From Candidatus Gastranaerophilales bacterium (GTDB lineage Bacteria > Cyanobacteriota > Vampirovibrionia > Gastranaerophilales > JAILCC01): 64,000 nt of DNA. Numbering within the stretch: the stretch's first letter is position 1; the number at the start of each line of letters is the position of its first letter. The notes below the pieces were generated by a model. It did no database searches. It was not told the origin of the DNA and was given only the letters and a program-made list of their open reading frames with translations. The stretch covers positions 1-64,000 of the forward strand of contig JAQVHS010000003.1 in the NCBI GenBank assembly GCA_028696075.1, given 5' to 3'. The position numbers and the translations under genes were made by a program. Below are positions 35,874-44,735 of this stretch, piece by piece.

Positions 35874-36946
35874 AAAAATATATTTTAAGCGTACTGTTAG
35901 TAGGTATTATGGTTATATTCAGCGGATGCAATCTCTTCGGACAAAAATCCGCAAACGAAATTGTTATAACCGTAAACGGCGGAGAAATAACCAAAAAAGA
36001 TATTGATACGCTTATAGACAGACAAATGAGTTCTCCCTTGATGGCAAAGGTAGACAAAAAATCATCTGAATATAAAATGATGTACCTTGCGACAAAAGAT
36101 AAAGCGGTAAGCGAAGCTATCGTTAGAAGATTAATTAATGACGAAATAATAAAAAGAAATATATTAGTTTCACCGGAAGAATTTCAAAAGTACCGACAAA
36201 GTATGATTGATCAGGTTGGCGGTGAAGAAAACGTAAAAAATATATTGAAACAAAATAACCTTACCGAAGACGATTTCAACGCAATGGCTGATGAGGATAT
36301 AAAAACCAATAAACTTATTAATTCTATTTCTCCAATCTCTGTAACGGAAAAAGATGCGGAAAAATTCTATCAGGATAATAAAGCTTCTAAATTCACGCAT
36401 ACTGAACAGGTTAGAGCAAGCCATCTGTTAATTAAAGAGCCTAAAGCGGGTCAAATGGAAAAAATTCTTGAAGAGGCTAAAGCCCCTAATGCTGATTTTG
36501 CCACCATTGCAAAAAAATACTCTGAAGACCCCGGTAGCGCTGCGAATGGCGGAGATTTAGGATTTTTCCAAAAAGACCAAATGGTAAAGCCGTTTGCAGA
36601 TGCAGCGTTTGCTATGAAACCTGATACAATAAGCGATATTATTAAAACAGACTACGGTTATCACATCATAAAAGTAACGGACAGAAAAAAAGCAGGCGTT
36701 ACACCTTATGATGAAATTAAAAATGAAATCAAAAAATATCTTGAAGACCAAAAGAAAGTTGAAGTTATCAAAAAATTCATTGACGGTAAAATGGCTACGA
36801 CTGATGTAAAATATCTTGATGAATCTTATAACCCCGAAAATATAAAAGCAGAACTGCAAAAACTTGCTCCGCCATTGCCTCAAGGGTTATTTGACCCGAG
36901 CAAAGCTCCTAAAGAAGAGCCTCCGGCCGAAACTAAAGGTGAATAA
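35870..36946 (+). CDS. PpiC-type peptidyl-prolyl isomerase lipoprotein (PrsA/SurA-like)
   Basis: A lipoprotein signal ends in FSGC (cysteine near residue 20). The N-terminal chaperone part (about 30-175, helix-rich) is followed by a parvulin/PpiC domain (about 182-273) with VRASHLLIKEP, KYSEDPGSAANGGDLGFF, and DYGYHIIKVTD. The tail is proline-rich. It would fold periplasmic and outer-membrane proteins, with a lipid anchor in the membrane. It starts inside the mfd stop codon. Confidence 0.92.
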   Translation: MKKYILSVLLVGIMVIFSGCNLFGQKSANEIVITVNGGEITKKDIDTLIDRQMSSPLMAKVDKKSSEYKMMYLATKDKAVSEAIVRRLINDEIIKRNILVSPEEFQKYRQSMIDQVGGEENVKNILKQNNLTEDDFNAMADEDIKTNKLINSISPISVTEKDAEKFYQDNKASKFTHTEQVRASHLLIKEPKAGQMEKILEEAKAPNADFATIAKKYSEDPGSAANGGDLGFFQKDQMVKPFADAAFAMKPDTISDIIKTDYGYHIIKVTDRKKAGVTPYDEIKNEIKKYLEDQKKVEVIKKFIDGKMATTDVKYLDESYNPENIKAELQKLAPPLPQGLFDPSKAPKEEPPAETKGE

Positions 36947-36953
36947 TTAACAA

Positions 36954-37421
36954 ATGGGTCTGGTATTAACTATAAATCAATTAACCGAAAAGCTAAAAGA
37001 GCTTAAAGACAAAGGTAAAGTAATAGTATCCACTAACGGATGTTTTGATATTTTGCATGTCGGGCATGTCAGATATCTGCAAATGTCCAAAGCACTGGGG
37101 GATATATTGATTGTTTGCTTGAATTCCGATGCTTCCGTAAGAAAATTAAAAGGCGATTCGCGCCCTTTAAACAACGAAAATGACCGTGCGGAAATTTTGG
37201 CGGCTCTGGATTGTGTTGATTTTGTGGTTATCTTTGAAGAAGACACGCCTGTAAGCTATCTTGCTCAAATAAAACCTGATATCCATACTAAAGGCGGGGA
37301 TTATGATATAAAAAATCTCCCTGAAGCCAAAGTGGTTGTGGATAACGGCGGGATATTAGAGTTTGTGAAATTTGTAGACGGAAAGTCTACCACTAATATT
37401 GTTGAAAAAATGAAATCTTAA
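36954..37421 (+). CDS. rfaE2: Heptose-1-phosphate adenylyltransferase-like (HldE C-terminal type)
   Basis: The 155-residue protein is a cytidylyltransferase-fold enzyme with the nucleotide-binding NGCFDILHVGHVRYLQMSK motif (HxGH) and KGGDYDIKNLPE. It matches the C-terminal half of HldE (RfaE2), which makes ADP-glycero-manno-heptose for LPS core. The kinase half is absent, as in many split systems. It lies seven bases after the foldase gene in the same run. Confidence 0.88.
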   Translation: MGLVLTINQLTEKLKELKDKGKVIVSTNGCFDILHVGHVRYLQMSKALGDILIVCLNSDASVRKLKGDSRPLNNENDRAEILAALDCVDFVVIFEEDTPVSYLAQIKPDIHTKGGDYDIKNLPEAKVVVDNGGILEFVKFVDGKSTTNIVEKMKS

Positions 37422-37439
37422 GATTTTGATATTTCATTT

Positions 37440-37850
37440 TTAATTTCTTCCCCAACTATGTCTGTAATTATAGACTTTTTCTGCGAGTTCTCTTACCGAC
37501 ATATCTCCTTTTTTAGGGGTAACGTTAGAAATAGCCAGCCTGCAGGGTTTACCTTTTAACAGAGCAGAATTTATTTTTTGTTCAAAAATTGTTAAATCAG
37601 CGGAATTTAAGCCTATATCAGCACTTAAACGTTGATGTGGAAATACCGCTACACCTTTTTGTTTTTGCAAAAGCTGGGCTATTTTTAGGTGAATTTCTCT
37701 TATTTCTTTCATCTTAGGCGAAAAATTAATTGCACTGAATGAAACTGTATCTTGGGCTAAAGCCTTCGTTTTTTGAAAAGATTGGTTATTTGGGGAATTT
37801 TTTTGTTGATTTGCTGAAGAAGTATTAAATGTGATAGCGTTAATATTCAT
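37440..37850 (-). CDS. Hypothetical protein with N-terminal VSFS/NFS motif
   Basis: The start is supported by GAGGAAAA before the ATG. The 136-residue protein begins MNINAITFNTSSANQQK and contains DTVSFSAINFSPKMKE near residue 35. This repeats the hydrophobic-x-Phe pattern seen at the N-termini of other small proteins here, though Gly is replaced by Ser/Ala. The remainder (helical, IHLKIAQLLQKQKGV and a C-terminal PKKGDMSVRELAEKVYNYRH) has no recognised domain. It is convergent with the hldE-like gene, 18 bases apart. Confidence 0.65.
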   Translation of the reverse strand: MNINAITFNTSSANQQKNSPNNQSFQKTKALAQDTVSFSAINFSPKMKEIREIHLKIAQLLQKQKGVAVFPHQRLSADIGLNSADLTIFEQKINSALLKGKPCRLAISNVTPKKGDMSVRELAEKVYNYRHSWGRN

Positions 37851-37966
37851 TTTTCCTCACTTTATACCTGACCATGTTCTTATATTAATTACAAACAAAA
37901 ATTAATTTGCTAGTATTTTGAGAAAAAATATTTTATCATAGTTACATAGCTTATCAGAGGGAAAAA

Positions 37967-39259
37967 ATGAAAGAAATCAGAATTAAAGATGTCGCTGACT
38001 ACGAAGGACAAGAAGTAAAAATTAAAGGCTGGGTTTATTCTAACCGCTCAAGCGGAAAACTCCATTTTTTGCAATTACGTGACGGTTCTGCTGAAATTCA
38101 GGCGGTTATTTTTAAGAACGATGTAAGTGATGAAATATTTCAACTGGGCGATAAAATTACGCAGGAAACTTCAGTTGAAATAACAGGTATCGTAAATAAG
38201 CATGAGCGCTCGAAAATAGGCTTTGAAATCGCGCTGAGAGATTTGAAAATCATAGGAGAGAGTGTCAATTACCCAATTTCACCCAAAGAACATGGTGTTG
38301 ACTTTTTGATGCAAAATAGACACCTTTGGCTCAGATCGCCAAGACAAAGGGCTATTTTGAAAATCAGGCACAATATTATAACTGCCGTGAGGAAATTCTT
38401 TGATGACAATGATTTTACGCTTGTTGATGCTCCTATTTTTACACCTTCTGCCTGCGAAGGAACAACAAATTTGTTTGAAACAGACTATTTTGATACAAAA
38501 GCATATTTAACCCAGAGCGGGCAGCTTTATATGGAAGCCGCCTGTATGGCTTTAGGCAAGGTATATTGCTTTGGACCTACTTTCAGAGCAGAAAAGTCTA
38601 AAACAAGAAGACACTTGACCGAATTTTGGATGGTAGAGCCGGAAGTGGCTTTTAACGATATTTACGACAATATGGATTTAGCTGAAGACTTTTTGGTCTA
38701 TATAGTAGATTACGTATTAAAACATTGCAGAGCAGAGCTTGAAGTTTTAGAGAGAGATATTTCCAAACTGGAAAAAATTCAAAAGCCTTTTGCAAGAATA
38801 ACATACGATGAAGCTATCGAAATCCTGAATAAAAAAGGAAATGATACCCCATGGGGCGAAGACTTTGGCGGAGATGAAGAAACTATTATTTCGGAAGAGT
38901 TTGAAACCCCTGTTATGATTTATAAATACCCTGCAGAAGTAAAAGCTTTCTATATGAAGCAGGACCCGGAAAATCCCAAACTGGCGATGTGTGTTGATGT
39001 TATAGCGCCTGAAGGCTACGGAGAAATAATCGGCGGCGGACAAAGAGAAGATAATTTAGAATTACTTCTGTCCAAAATAAAAGAACATAGCTTGCCGCAG
39101 GAGGCCTTTGAGTGGTATCTTGATTTAAGAAGGTACGGAAGTATTGAGCATGCGGGTTTTGGTCTTGGTATAGAACGAACGGTAGCATGGATTTGCGGAC
39201 TTCATCATGTCAGAGAAACCATTCCGTTTCCAAGGCTTATGGATAGAATAAGACCATAG
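37967..39259 (+). CDS. asnS: Asparaginyl-tRNA synthetase
   Basis: AsnRS charges tRNA-Asn. The 430-residue class II enzyme has an N-terminal OB-fold anticodon-binding domain (about 1-105; [24 protein letters not shown]), motif 2 around [24 protein letters not shown], and motif 3 [15 protein letters not shown] near the C-terminus ending [10 protein letters not shown]. Length is slightly short but complete. AGAGGG precedes the ATG, and I see no T-box leader in the 116-base gap. Confidence 0.95.
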   Translation: MKEIRIKDVADYEGQEVKIKGWVYSNRSSGKLHFLQLRDGSAEIQAVIFKNDVSDEIFQLGDKITQETSVEITGIVNKHERSKIGFEIALRDLKIIGESVNYPISPKEHGVDFLMQNRHLWLRSPRQRAILKIRHNIITAVRKFFDDNDFTLVDAPIFTPSACEGTTNLFETDYFDTKAYLTQSGQLYMEAACMALGKVYCFGPTFRAEKSKTRRHLTEFWMVEPEVAFNDIYDNMDLAEDFLVYIVDYVLKHCRAELEVLERDISKLEKIQKPFARITYDEAIEILNKKGNDTPWGEDFGGDEETIISEEFETPVMIYKYPAEVKAFYMKQDPENPKLAMCVDVIAPEGYGEIIGGGQREDNLELLLSKIKEHSLPQEAFEWYLDLRRYGSIEHAGFGLGIERTVAWICGLHHVRETIPFPRLMDRIRP

Positions 39260-39346
39260 ATGAAAGTTCTTATAAGCTTAGTATTTTTGACTTGCGCCAC
39301 TGCACAAGCTATAATTTAAAAGTTATTTATAAAATGAGAAATAATA

Positions 39347-39625
39347 ATGCCAGACGAAGAAGAAAAAGTTGTATCTTTATCGAATGCAAGAAATAAGGAT
39401 AAAAATAAACAAAAAGAAGAAACTCCAAATGAACCCGTGTATTGTTCTTTTTGCCACAGACCAAACACTCTTGTTGTTAAGATGATACAAGGTCCGGGAG
39501 TGAATATTTGTTCGGAATGCACGATGATAGCCGTTCAATATTTTATTCTGGAAGATAGAATCCCGTCAAGTGAAGCAAAAAAGATTTTGGATGCGCTATG
39601 GGGTGCAGGAAAAAATAATGACTAA
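39347..39625 (+). CDS. Stand-alone ClpX-type zinc-finger protein
   Basis: The 92-residue protein contains the C4 zinc finger of ClpX (about residues 32-65): VYCSFCHRPN, then VVKMIQGPGVNICSEC, with the CxxC pairs at the expected 18-base-pair spacing in the family. The ATPase of ClpX is absent. The N-terminal 25 residues are charged. In ClpX this domain dimerises and binds adaptors, so a solitary copy might be an adaptor, but this is a guess. Its end overlaps the next gene by eight bases, suggesting coupling. Confidence 0.75.
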   Translation: MPDEEEKVVSLSNARNKDKNKQKEETPNEPVYCSFCHRPNTLVVKMIQGPGVNICSECTMIAVQYFILEDRIPSSEAKKILDALWGAGKNND

Positions 39626-41291
39626 ACAAAAGCAGGACTTAAATAAACTCCAAATCCGTTCCATGCTTCTTAGTATTCTTGAAGACTATAAAGAGGCGGA
39701 AGATTTCAGGGTAAAAAAACATCAAAATAATGTCGAAGCGCTTGATGTAGTGGAAGACAGATTAAGTGTTATTGAACTGCTATTGAAAGAACTGCTGGTT
39801 AGCGACGGAATCAGGCTTGATGCTATTACAATTTTGCTTAGCGATTTTGCCACTCTTGAAGAAGTTGAGTCCGTCCTTTGGGAAATGCTTCAAAACAGGA
39901 ATATAGAAGATAACAAAAAGTCCTCTATTTTAAGTCTTTTAAGAACCTTAGGGGGCAAAATAGACTCTAATATCCTGTTTAACTGTTTTAACAACCCTGA
40001 TGAAATGGTGGATAAAGAAACCAAAGATTTTCTTAACGTAGCAACAGTGAATCCCGAAGCACAGATAGATTTTCTGGATTTTCTTTCAGCCTTGAGCGAG
40101 CCTGAACAAATACAACTTTTAAAGTCGTTGAAAGATGATTATGAGGGTGATGAGCTTGCAGGAATTTTAGCCCCTACGCTTCAATCTAATCCGATATTTA
40201 AGGTTAAAGAGCTGATAGTGGAAATATTAGGGGATACAAAATCATACCTGAGCGTTGCACCTTTAAAATATTTGCTTAAGTCCGTCAATGAGGATGAACT
40301 AAAGAAAAAAGCGTTAAAAAGTCTGAATTTGTTAAAAGATGCAGGTATAGAAATAGACAATAATGAGAAGGTGTATTTAAGAGAAAAGGAAATATGCGAA
40401 ACAACTGTCCCGTATAAGGCTTTTTTGAGCCAAATTGACGGTGCGGGCAACCAGGGTATTATATTTAGCAGGATAAACAAAAAAGATTTTATAGAGGTAT
40501 TTAGCACTGTTATTAATATTTCAGACGGTATTATTGACTGCTTCGGTTTTAGCGCCATTACAAAAGAAGAATTTATAAAAGTTTTAGAGCGTTTCAGGTC
40601 CAGCGATATTGTCGTTCCTGTTGCACCGGAAGTTGCCAAGGCAAAATTATCTAAGGCGCAGGCAATCAATCAGGTTAAAGACTATTCTACCCCTTATGAG
40701 TACATTTGCTGGAAGGCGTACTTATATGACGTAGAGGACGAAGAAATTAATTTTAACGAGATAATGACACAGCCGATGGAGATTTTAACCCCCGTGGATC
40801 TTGAGGTGCTATATGATACAGAATGTTTTGACAGCTGGTTCTTTGAATATAACGATACGTCTTTAACAGACGAGATTATAGAGTTTGCAATAAAGAATTT
40901 CACCGCTCCCGGTGAAAATTATATCCAATTGCTGGAGGATAAATTTTCTGAACTTTACAGCGAAATATTTACTCCGGATAAGATAAAAATATATTCACAA
41001 ATGTTAAAGGAATCAGCGTATGTGTTTTATCGCAACGACCAGTTTGTAAATGCAAATCTTGCGTTAAATTTGGCAAATATCATTAAAAAAGGTGAAAATA
41101 AATTTTTAAAAGATATATTAAGACGTTCTATTTTGCAATATACGGCGGACATAATAGCACAGGAAGAAAAGCCGCCAACCAACAGGTTTATAGCTTTGAG
41201 TAAAGAAGCAAAACCGGCGTTGACGCAAGAAAAAGCTTTTGAACTGCTGGAATTTTTAGAAACACAATGGGGCGGGAAATATTTTGAATAG
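39618..41291 (+). CDS. HEAT-like repeat protein, 557 residues
   Basis: The start at ATG 39618 overlaps the zinc-finger gene. The first about 260 residues look like alpha-helical HEAT/armadillo-type repeats (LLVSDGIRLDAITILLSDF, KKALKSLNLLKDAGIEID); the later part is more mixed and includes FSRINKKDFIEVFSTVINIS and a long helical C-terminus. No catalytic motif, signal peptide or membrane segment is visible. It sits between the ClpX-type zinc finger and ruvX, with overlaps on both sides, so the three are likely one operon. Function is unknown. Confidence 0.7.
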   Translation: MTKQKQDLNKLQIRSMLLSILEDYKEAEDFRVKKHQNNVEALDVVEDRLSVIELLLKELLVSDGIRLDAITILLSDFATLEEVESVLWEMLQNRNIEDNKKSSILSLLRTLGGKIDSNILFNCFNNPDEMVDKETKDFLNVATVNPEAQIDFLDFLSALSEPEQIQLLKSLKDDYEGDELAGILAPTLQSNPIFKVKELIVEILGDTKSYLSVAPLKYLLKSVNEDELKKKALKSLNLLKDAGIEIDNNEKVYLREKEICETTVPYKAFLSQIDGAGNQGIIFSRINKKDFIEVFSTVINISDGIIDCFGFSAITKEEFIKVLERFRSSDIVVPVAPEVAKAKLSKAQAINQVKDYSTPYEYICWKAYLYDVEDEEINFNEIMTQPMEILTPVDLEVLYDTECFDSWFFEYNDTSLTDEIIEFAIKNFTAPGENYIQLLEDKFSELYSEIFTPDKIKIYSQMLKESAYVFYRNDQFVNANLALNLANIIKKGENKFLKDILRRSILQYTADIIAQEEKPPTNRFIALSKEAKPALTQEKAFELLEFLETQWGGKYFE

Positions 41292-41706
41292 AGTATTAGG
41301 ACTTGATATAGGCAAAAAAAGAATAGGCATAGCAGTATCAGACCCGCTTTTAATAACCGCACAGCCTTTGGACACAATATTGAGAGAACCTGAGGAGGCT
41401 GCTCTTGCAAAAATTCGGGAACTTTGTAATTTTTACAATGTAAATAAAATAATAGCAGGCCTGCCAAAGAATATGGACGGAACCGAGGGGCAACAGGCTT
41501 TGGATTGTAAAGAATTTGCCGAAAAAATCACACAAAAAACCGATATTAATGTTATATTAGAAGATGAAAGATTAACCAGCAGGCAAGCTGAATTTACTTT
41601 AAGACAACAGAATAAAAAATATACCAGAAACAAAGGTATGGTTGATAAAATATCAGCTATCCTAATATTACAACAGCACTTAGATAAGGAAAGCAAAAAT
41701 GGATAA
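41284..41706 (+). CDS. ruvX: Holliday junction resolvase-like RuvX (YqgF)
   Basis: The 140-residue protein has the RNase H-like YqgF fold: GLDIGKKRIGIAVSDPL at the N-terminus, AGLPKNMDGTEGQQA, and DERLTSRQAEFTL, with acidic residues in the right positions. It is thought to act on 16S rRNA processing or Holliday junctions. The start is TTG at 41284, overlapping the previous gene by eight bases, as no ATG or GTG lies upstream in frame. It is followed by DUF1292, a pairing seen in Firmicutes. Confidence 0.92.
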   Translation: MNRVLGLDIGKKRIGIAVSDPLLITAQPLDTILREPEEAALAKIRELCNFYNVNKIIAGLPKNMDGTEGQQALDCKEFAEKITQKTDINVILEDERLTSRQAEFTLRQQNKKYTRNKGMVDKISAILILQQHLDKESKNG

Positions 41707-41977
41707 CAACGAAGAAAGAATTGTTTCTACAAAAGGAGAAGACGGCAAAGTTCAAAATTTTGAAATCGTTGATGTTTTTACGGTAGAGGGGCAGGACTAT
41801 GCTGCTTTAATCCCCGTAGATGAAAACGGTGAAGAACAAGAAGGCGACGAACTCATATTAATGCGTTTCATAGAGGAAAATGACGATTATACTTTTGAAG
41901 AAATAGAAGATGATGAAGAATTTAACAAGGTCGCCGAAGCATTTGAAAATGAATTCGATGACGACGATGAAGAATAG
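41699..41977 (+). CDS. DUF1292 family acidic protein
   Basis: The 92-residue acidic protein has the DUF1292 pattern: a beta-rich core (FEIVDVFTVEGQDYAALIP, ELILMRFIEEND) with a long Asp/Glu tail. The role is unknown. Its ATG overlaps the ruvX stop by eight bases, matching the ruvX-DUF1292 arrangement found in Gram-positive bacteria. Confidence 0.9.
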   Translation: MDNNEERIVSTKGEDGKVQNFEIVDVFTVEGQDYAALIPVDENGEEQEGDELILMRFIEENDDYTFEEIEDDEEFNKVAEAFENEFDDDDEE

Positions 41978-41995
41978 TTAAATCAGGGGAAGATT

Positions 41996-43150
41996 ATGAA
42001 AAGATTTTTAAAAGCACTCTTATTTGCGCTATTTGTGGTGAATATTCTTACATTTAGCGTATTTGCAAGAGATTTTTCGGATTTGGATAATACCCACTGG
42101 GCTTATCCGCAGATAGAAATTATGGCTAAAGAAGGTGTTTTAGCCGGTTATCCCGACGGCACGTTCAGGCCCGATGCATTAGCTACAAGAGCTGAATTTG
42201 CAACTATGGTAATCAAGGCTTTATCTCAGGAACATTCTCCCATTAAAAAAGAGATTAATTTTCTTGATGTGCCGTATTCTCACTGGGCATATAGTACGAT
42301 TCAAAGAGCCGTTTATTTTGATTTGATAACAGGATTTCCTGACAATACGTTTAATCCGGAGGGCAATGTATTAAGAGCAGAAGCTGTTTCAGTGGCGATA
42401 TCCGCACTGTCAACGCAGGACATATCTCTTGATAAAGCAAAACAGGTCCTTATTGAACAGTATGCTGACTATGTATATATTCCCGAATGGATTATAGTAA
42501 GCGCAGGCAAAGCCGAAATTATCGGCATAGTAGCAAAAGTTCCTCAAAAAGAAAAAGAATTTGCAGCTAACAGACAGGCTACAAGAGCGGAACTTGCCGT
42601 GCTTCTCTTTAGAATGAGAGAAGAAGCTAAACTGAACCCTAACGCTAAGTTAAGAGAAGCTATGCGGCCTAAAAAAGGACCCGGCGTTATTTTGCCTGAT
42701 GCGATTGTTAAAGGTTCAGTAGGTACAATCCCTGCGGGTTCTTTTGTGCCAATCGTGCTTGTTAACCCGCTAAGCAGCCAAAAAAATGAAGCCGGAGAAA
42801 TCTTTATCGCCAATGCACCGCAAAATCTTATTTCTAAAGAAGGCTATATCCTGGTACTCCAGGGCAGCAATGTAGCCGGTGAAATTACCGATGTAAAAGT
42901 GGGAAGATACTTTGTTAGAAACGGTAAAGTTATGCTTGAAACCGAGCTTATAACTACCCCAATCGGTCAGAAAACAGACTTTTTCGGAAGCATAGACACT
43001 ACACCAAAGAGAAATTGGCTTGCAAGAATATTGCGTGCAATTTTCAAAGGCGGCAAAATTAACCTTAAATCAGGCAGTGTGGTTTATGTGAAACTACAGG
43101 AAGACATAACAGTTGACCTCTCCTGCGGTTGGATAATTCCTAAAAAATAG
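41996..43150 (+). CDS. Secreted SLH-domain protein
   Basis: A signal peptide (about 1-24) is followed by three S-layer homology domains (about 25-70, 88-135 and 150-212) with repeated HWAYPQIEIMAKEGVLAGYPDG-type motifs, then a distinct C-terminal part of about 170 residues, beta-rich and without a recognised fold. SLH domains tether proteins to secondary cell-wall polymers or peptidoglycan; SLH-carrying proteins also occur in cyanobacterial outer membranes. The C-terminal part is not the porin type known there. Confidence 0.85.
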   Translation: MKRFLKALLFALFVVNILTFSVFARDFSDLDNTHWAYPQIEIMAKEGVLAGYPDGTFRPDALATRAEFATMVIKALSQEHSPIKKEINFLDVPYSHWAYSTIQRAVYFDLITGFPDNTFNPEGNVLRAEAVSVAISALSTQDISLDKAKQVLIEQYADYVYIPEWIIVSAGKAEIIGIVAKVPQKEKEFAANRQATRAELAVLLFRMREEAKLNPNAKLREAMRPKKGPGVILPDAIVKGSVGTIPAGSFVPIVLVNPLSSQKNEAGEIFIANAPQNLISKEGYILVLQGSNVAGEITDVKVGRYFVRNGKVMLETELITTPIGQKTDFFGSIDTTPKRNWLARILRAIFKGGKINLKSGSVVYVKLQEDITVDLSCGWIIPKK

Positions 43151-43172
43151 GGGCTGACTAAAAAATAATTTG

Positions 43173-43204
43173 AGGCTGTCGATTGACAGCCTATTTCTTA
43201 TTTT
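43173..43204 (+). terminator. Rho-independent terminator
   Basis: AGGCTGTC and GACAGCCT (43173-43180 and 43185-43192), loop GATT, form a perfect 8-base stem with a T-rich tail. It ends the rightward SLH gene between convergent genes. Confidence 0.75.
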
Positions 43205-43218
43205 ATTAAAACAGTTAT

Positions 43219-44094
43219 TTACCCGAACAGTTTCTCGCGTTTTTTTACGCAATCTACACAGGTTTGAGTTTCGAGGTAGACTTTTTTGGACACATCATGG
43301 ATACTGTCGCCCAGCCTTCCTCTCGGGTCGTTGACCAAAGCCGGACACGAAAATACTCCGTCAATGCTTAATACTCTTGAATTTTTGCAGTCAAGAAAGG
43401 AAGTTCCCGTATCGGCAAGCTCTTGAGGGGTTAAAACCTCTTTGGTTTTTGATATATTGTAATATTTCGCATAATCTCCCAAATACAGCATCGGCAAAAT
43501 TTTAATATCATCTTGCGGCAGATGTATACCTTCCCTTTCAAATAATTTAGAAAAACCGTCAAGCAAGACTTCTTCGGATTCATGTTTAATATTTATACAG
43601 GCAAGCTGAACTTTAAAGTTATACTTTTGCAGGTTTATTATTGCATTGACTACTTTTTTAAAGACGCCTCTTGCTCTGTATTCATCGTTACGCCCTTCCG
43701 TAAAATGGTCAAGGCTTAATCTGAAAGAAAGCTCGTTTGCGTAAGAATTTTGTATTTGTTTTAAGACTTTAATCTTTTTCTCATTGAGAAGAGTTCCGTT
43801 TGAATGTATTTCAACAGGAGCATAATTAAGACAAAGCTTAATGATATCATTAATTTTTTTGTGTATAAAAGGTTCACCGCCTGTTAGAATTATCTTTTTT
43901 AAGTCTTTTAACTCAGCTTCCTGAAGCTCGTTAAATATCTTTTCTACCTGCAAAAAATTTCTCTTTCTAAAATCTTGATAACAATTTAAAAAGCAATGTT
44001 TACACTTCAAATTACATGCTATGTTGCTTAACTGTAGCCAGATTATTTCCAGTTTTGATAATTCACAGCATGGGGCTTTGTATGTTAATTGCAC
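43219..44094 (-). CDS. Radical SAM protein with SPASM-like C-terminus
   Basis: The start is GTG 44094 with TAGGAG eight bases upstream. The 291-residue protein has the CxxxCxxC cluster motif (CNLKCKHC, cysteines 27, 31 and 34), GGEPF and the usual TIM-barrel progression through IEIHSNGT-like segments. After residue about 235 it has DC, then SCP, then CVDC, the cysteine pattern of a SPASM/Twitch auxiliary cluster. Such proteins often modify peptides or enzyme side chains. The substrate cannot be inferred; I see no obvious precursor peptide beside it. Confidence 0.82.
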   Translation of the reverse strand: MQLTYKAPCCELSKLEIIWLQLSNIACNLKCKHCFLNCYQDFRKRNFLQVEKIFNELQEAELKDLKKIILTGGEPFIHKKINDIIKLCLNYAPVEIHSNGTLLNEKKIKVLKQIQNSYANELSFRLSLDHFTEGRNDEYRARGVFKKVVNAIINLQKYNFKVQLACINIKHESEEVLLDGFSKLFEREGIHLPQDDIKILPMLYLGDYAKYYNISKTKEVLTPQELADTGTSFLDCKNSRVLSIDGVFSCPALVNDPRGRLGDSIHDVSKKVYLETQTCVDCVKKREKLFG

Positions 44095-44195
44095 AATAAA
44101 ATCTCCTAATCTCTACCTATGCAAATAATATACCTTGATATAAATTGATTTTGAATAGCCGTTATTGATATAAAATTCTTGCCCGGGTGAGGTAT

Positions 44196-44723
44196 TTACA
44201 TAGTAAATTTTTTCATGATATCTTGAGCAAGTACCTTTGATTTGTCTTTTAAATCCTCTAGTGTACCGTCATTAGCTACCATAAAATCCCAGTCTGTTAC
44301 CTCATCTAATAAAGTTTCGGTAGGGTCGTCTTCTTTGACCAAAAACCCTCTTCTTGCTCTTTGAGATTGAGGCGATTCCACTCTGACAGATATGGCGCCG
44401 TTTTCTTTGAATACCTGCATTTCATGCGGAACGCGCATATCGGGTACTATAACGTTTTTCTCCTGTTCAATTATTTTTTTAAGCCAATAATCGGGGTCTT
44501 GAGCTCTGCCCCAATCGCCAAGCCCTATTAAATCCGCTCTATATCGGGATTTGTTATTTTCTATTTCTTCCAAAGTAAGATTTTTTTGTTTGCCGTATTC
44601 AAGTTTAATGGCATCACCAAGCCCTATTCTTATAAAATCAGGTAAAAATTCCAACAGGAATTTTGCAACCGTATCTTTGCCCGAAAATTGTTTACCTGAT
44701 AAAACTATTATTTTTTTTGACAT
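44196..44723 (-). CDS. P-loop kinase resembling animal phosphomevalonate kinase / dNMP kinase
   Basis: The 175-residue protein starts VLSGKQFSGKDTVAKF (P-loop) and continues GLGDAIKLEYGKQKNL, RYRADLIGLGDWGRAQDP, VPDMRVPHEM, RVESPQSQRARRG and TDWDFMVANDGTLEDLK. This order matches animal-type phosphomevalonate kinase (for example SGKRKSGKD, RWGEEKRQADP, DTRR, QQRGW, FDWVIENHG). A deoxynucleotide monophosphate kinase of similar fold is the main alternative. It lies 12 bases after the DUF262 gene and has an AAGGTG ribosome-binding site. Similarity is from memory of the family. Confidence 0.7.
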   Translation of the reverse strand: MSKKIIVLSGKQFSGKDTVAKFLLEFLPDFIRIGLGDAIKLEYGKQKNLTLEEIENNKSRYRADLIGLGDWGRAQDPDYWLKKIIEQEKNVIVPDMRVPHEMQVFKENGAISVRVESPQSQRARRGFLVKEDDPTETLLDEVTDWDFMVANDGTLEDLKDKSKVLAQDIMKKFTM

Positions 44724-44735
44724 AATTCACCTTTC

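Noticed and set aside
37851-37966. T-box leader before asnS
   Set aside because: The 116-base gap lacks the T-box sequence and a terminator.
43219-44094. Prokaryotic viperin-type radical SAM enzyme
   Set aside because: The CxxxCxxC motif is present, but the C-terminus has SPASM-like cysteines and lacks the viperin pattern, so a ddh-nucleotide synthase is not supported.
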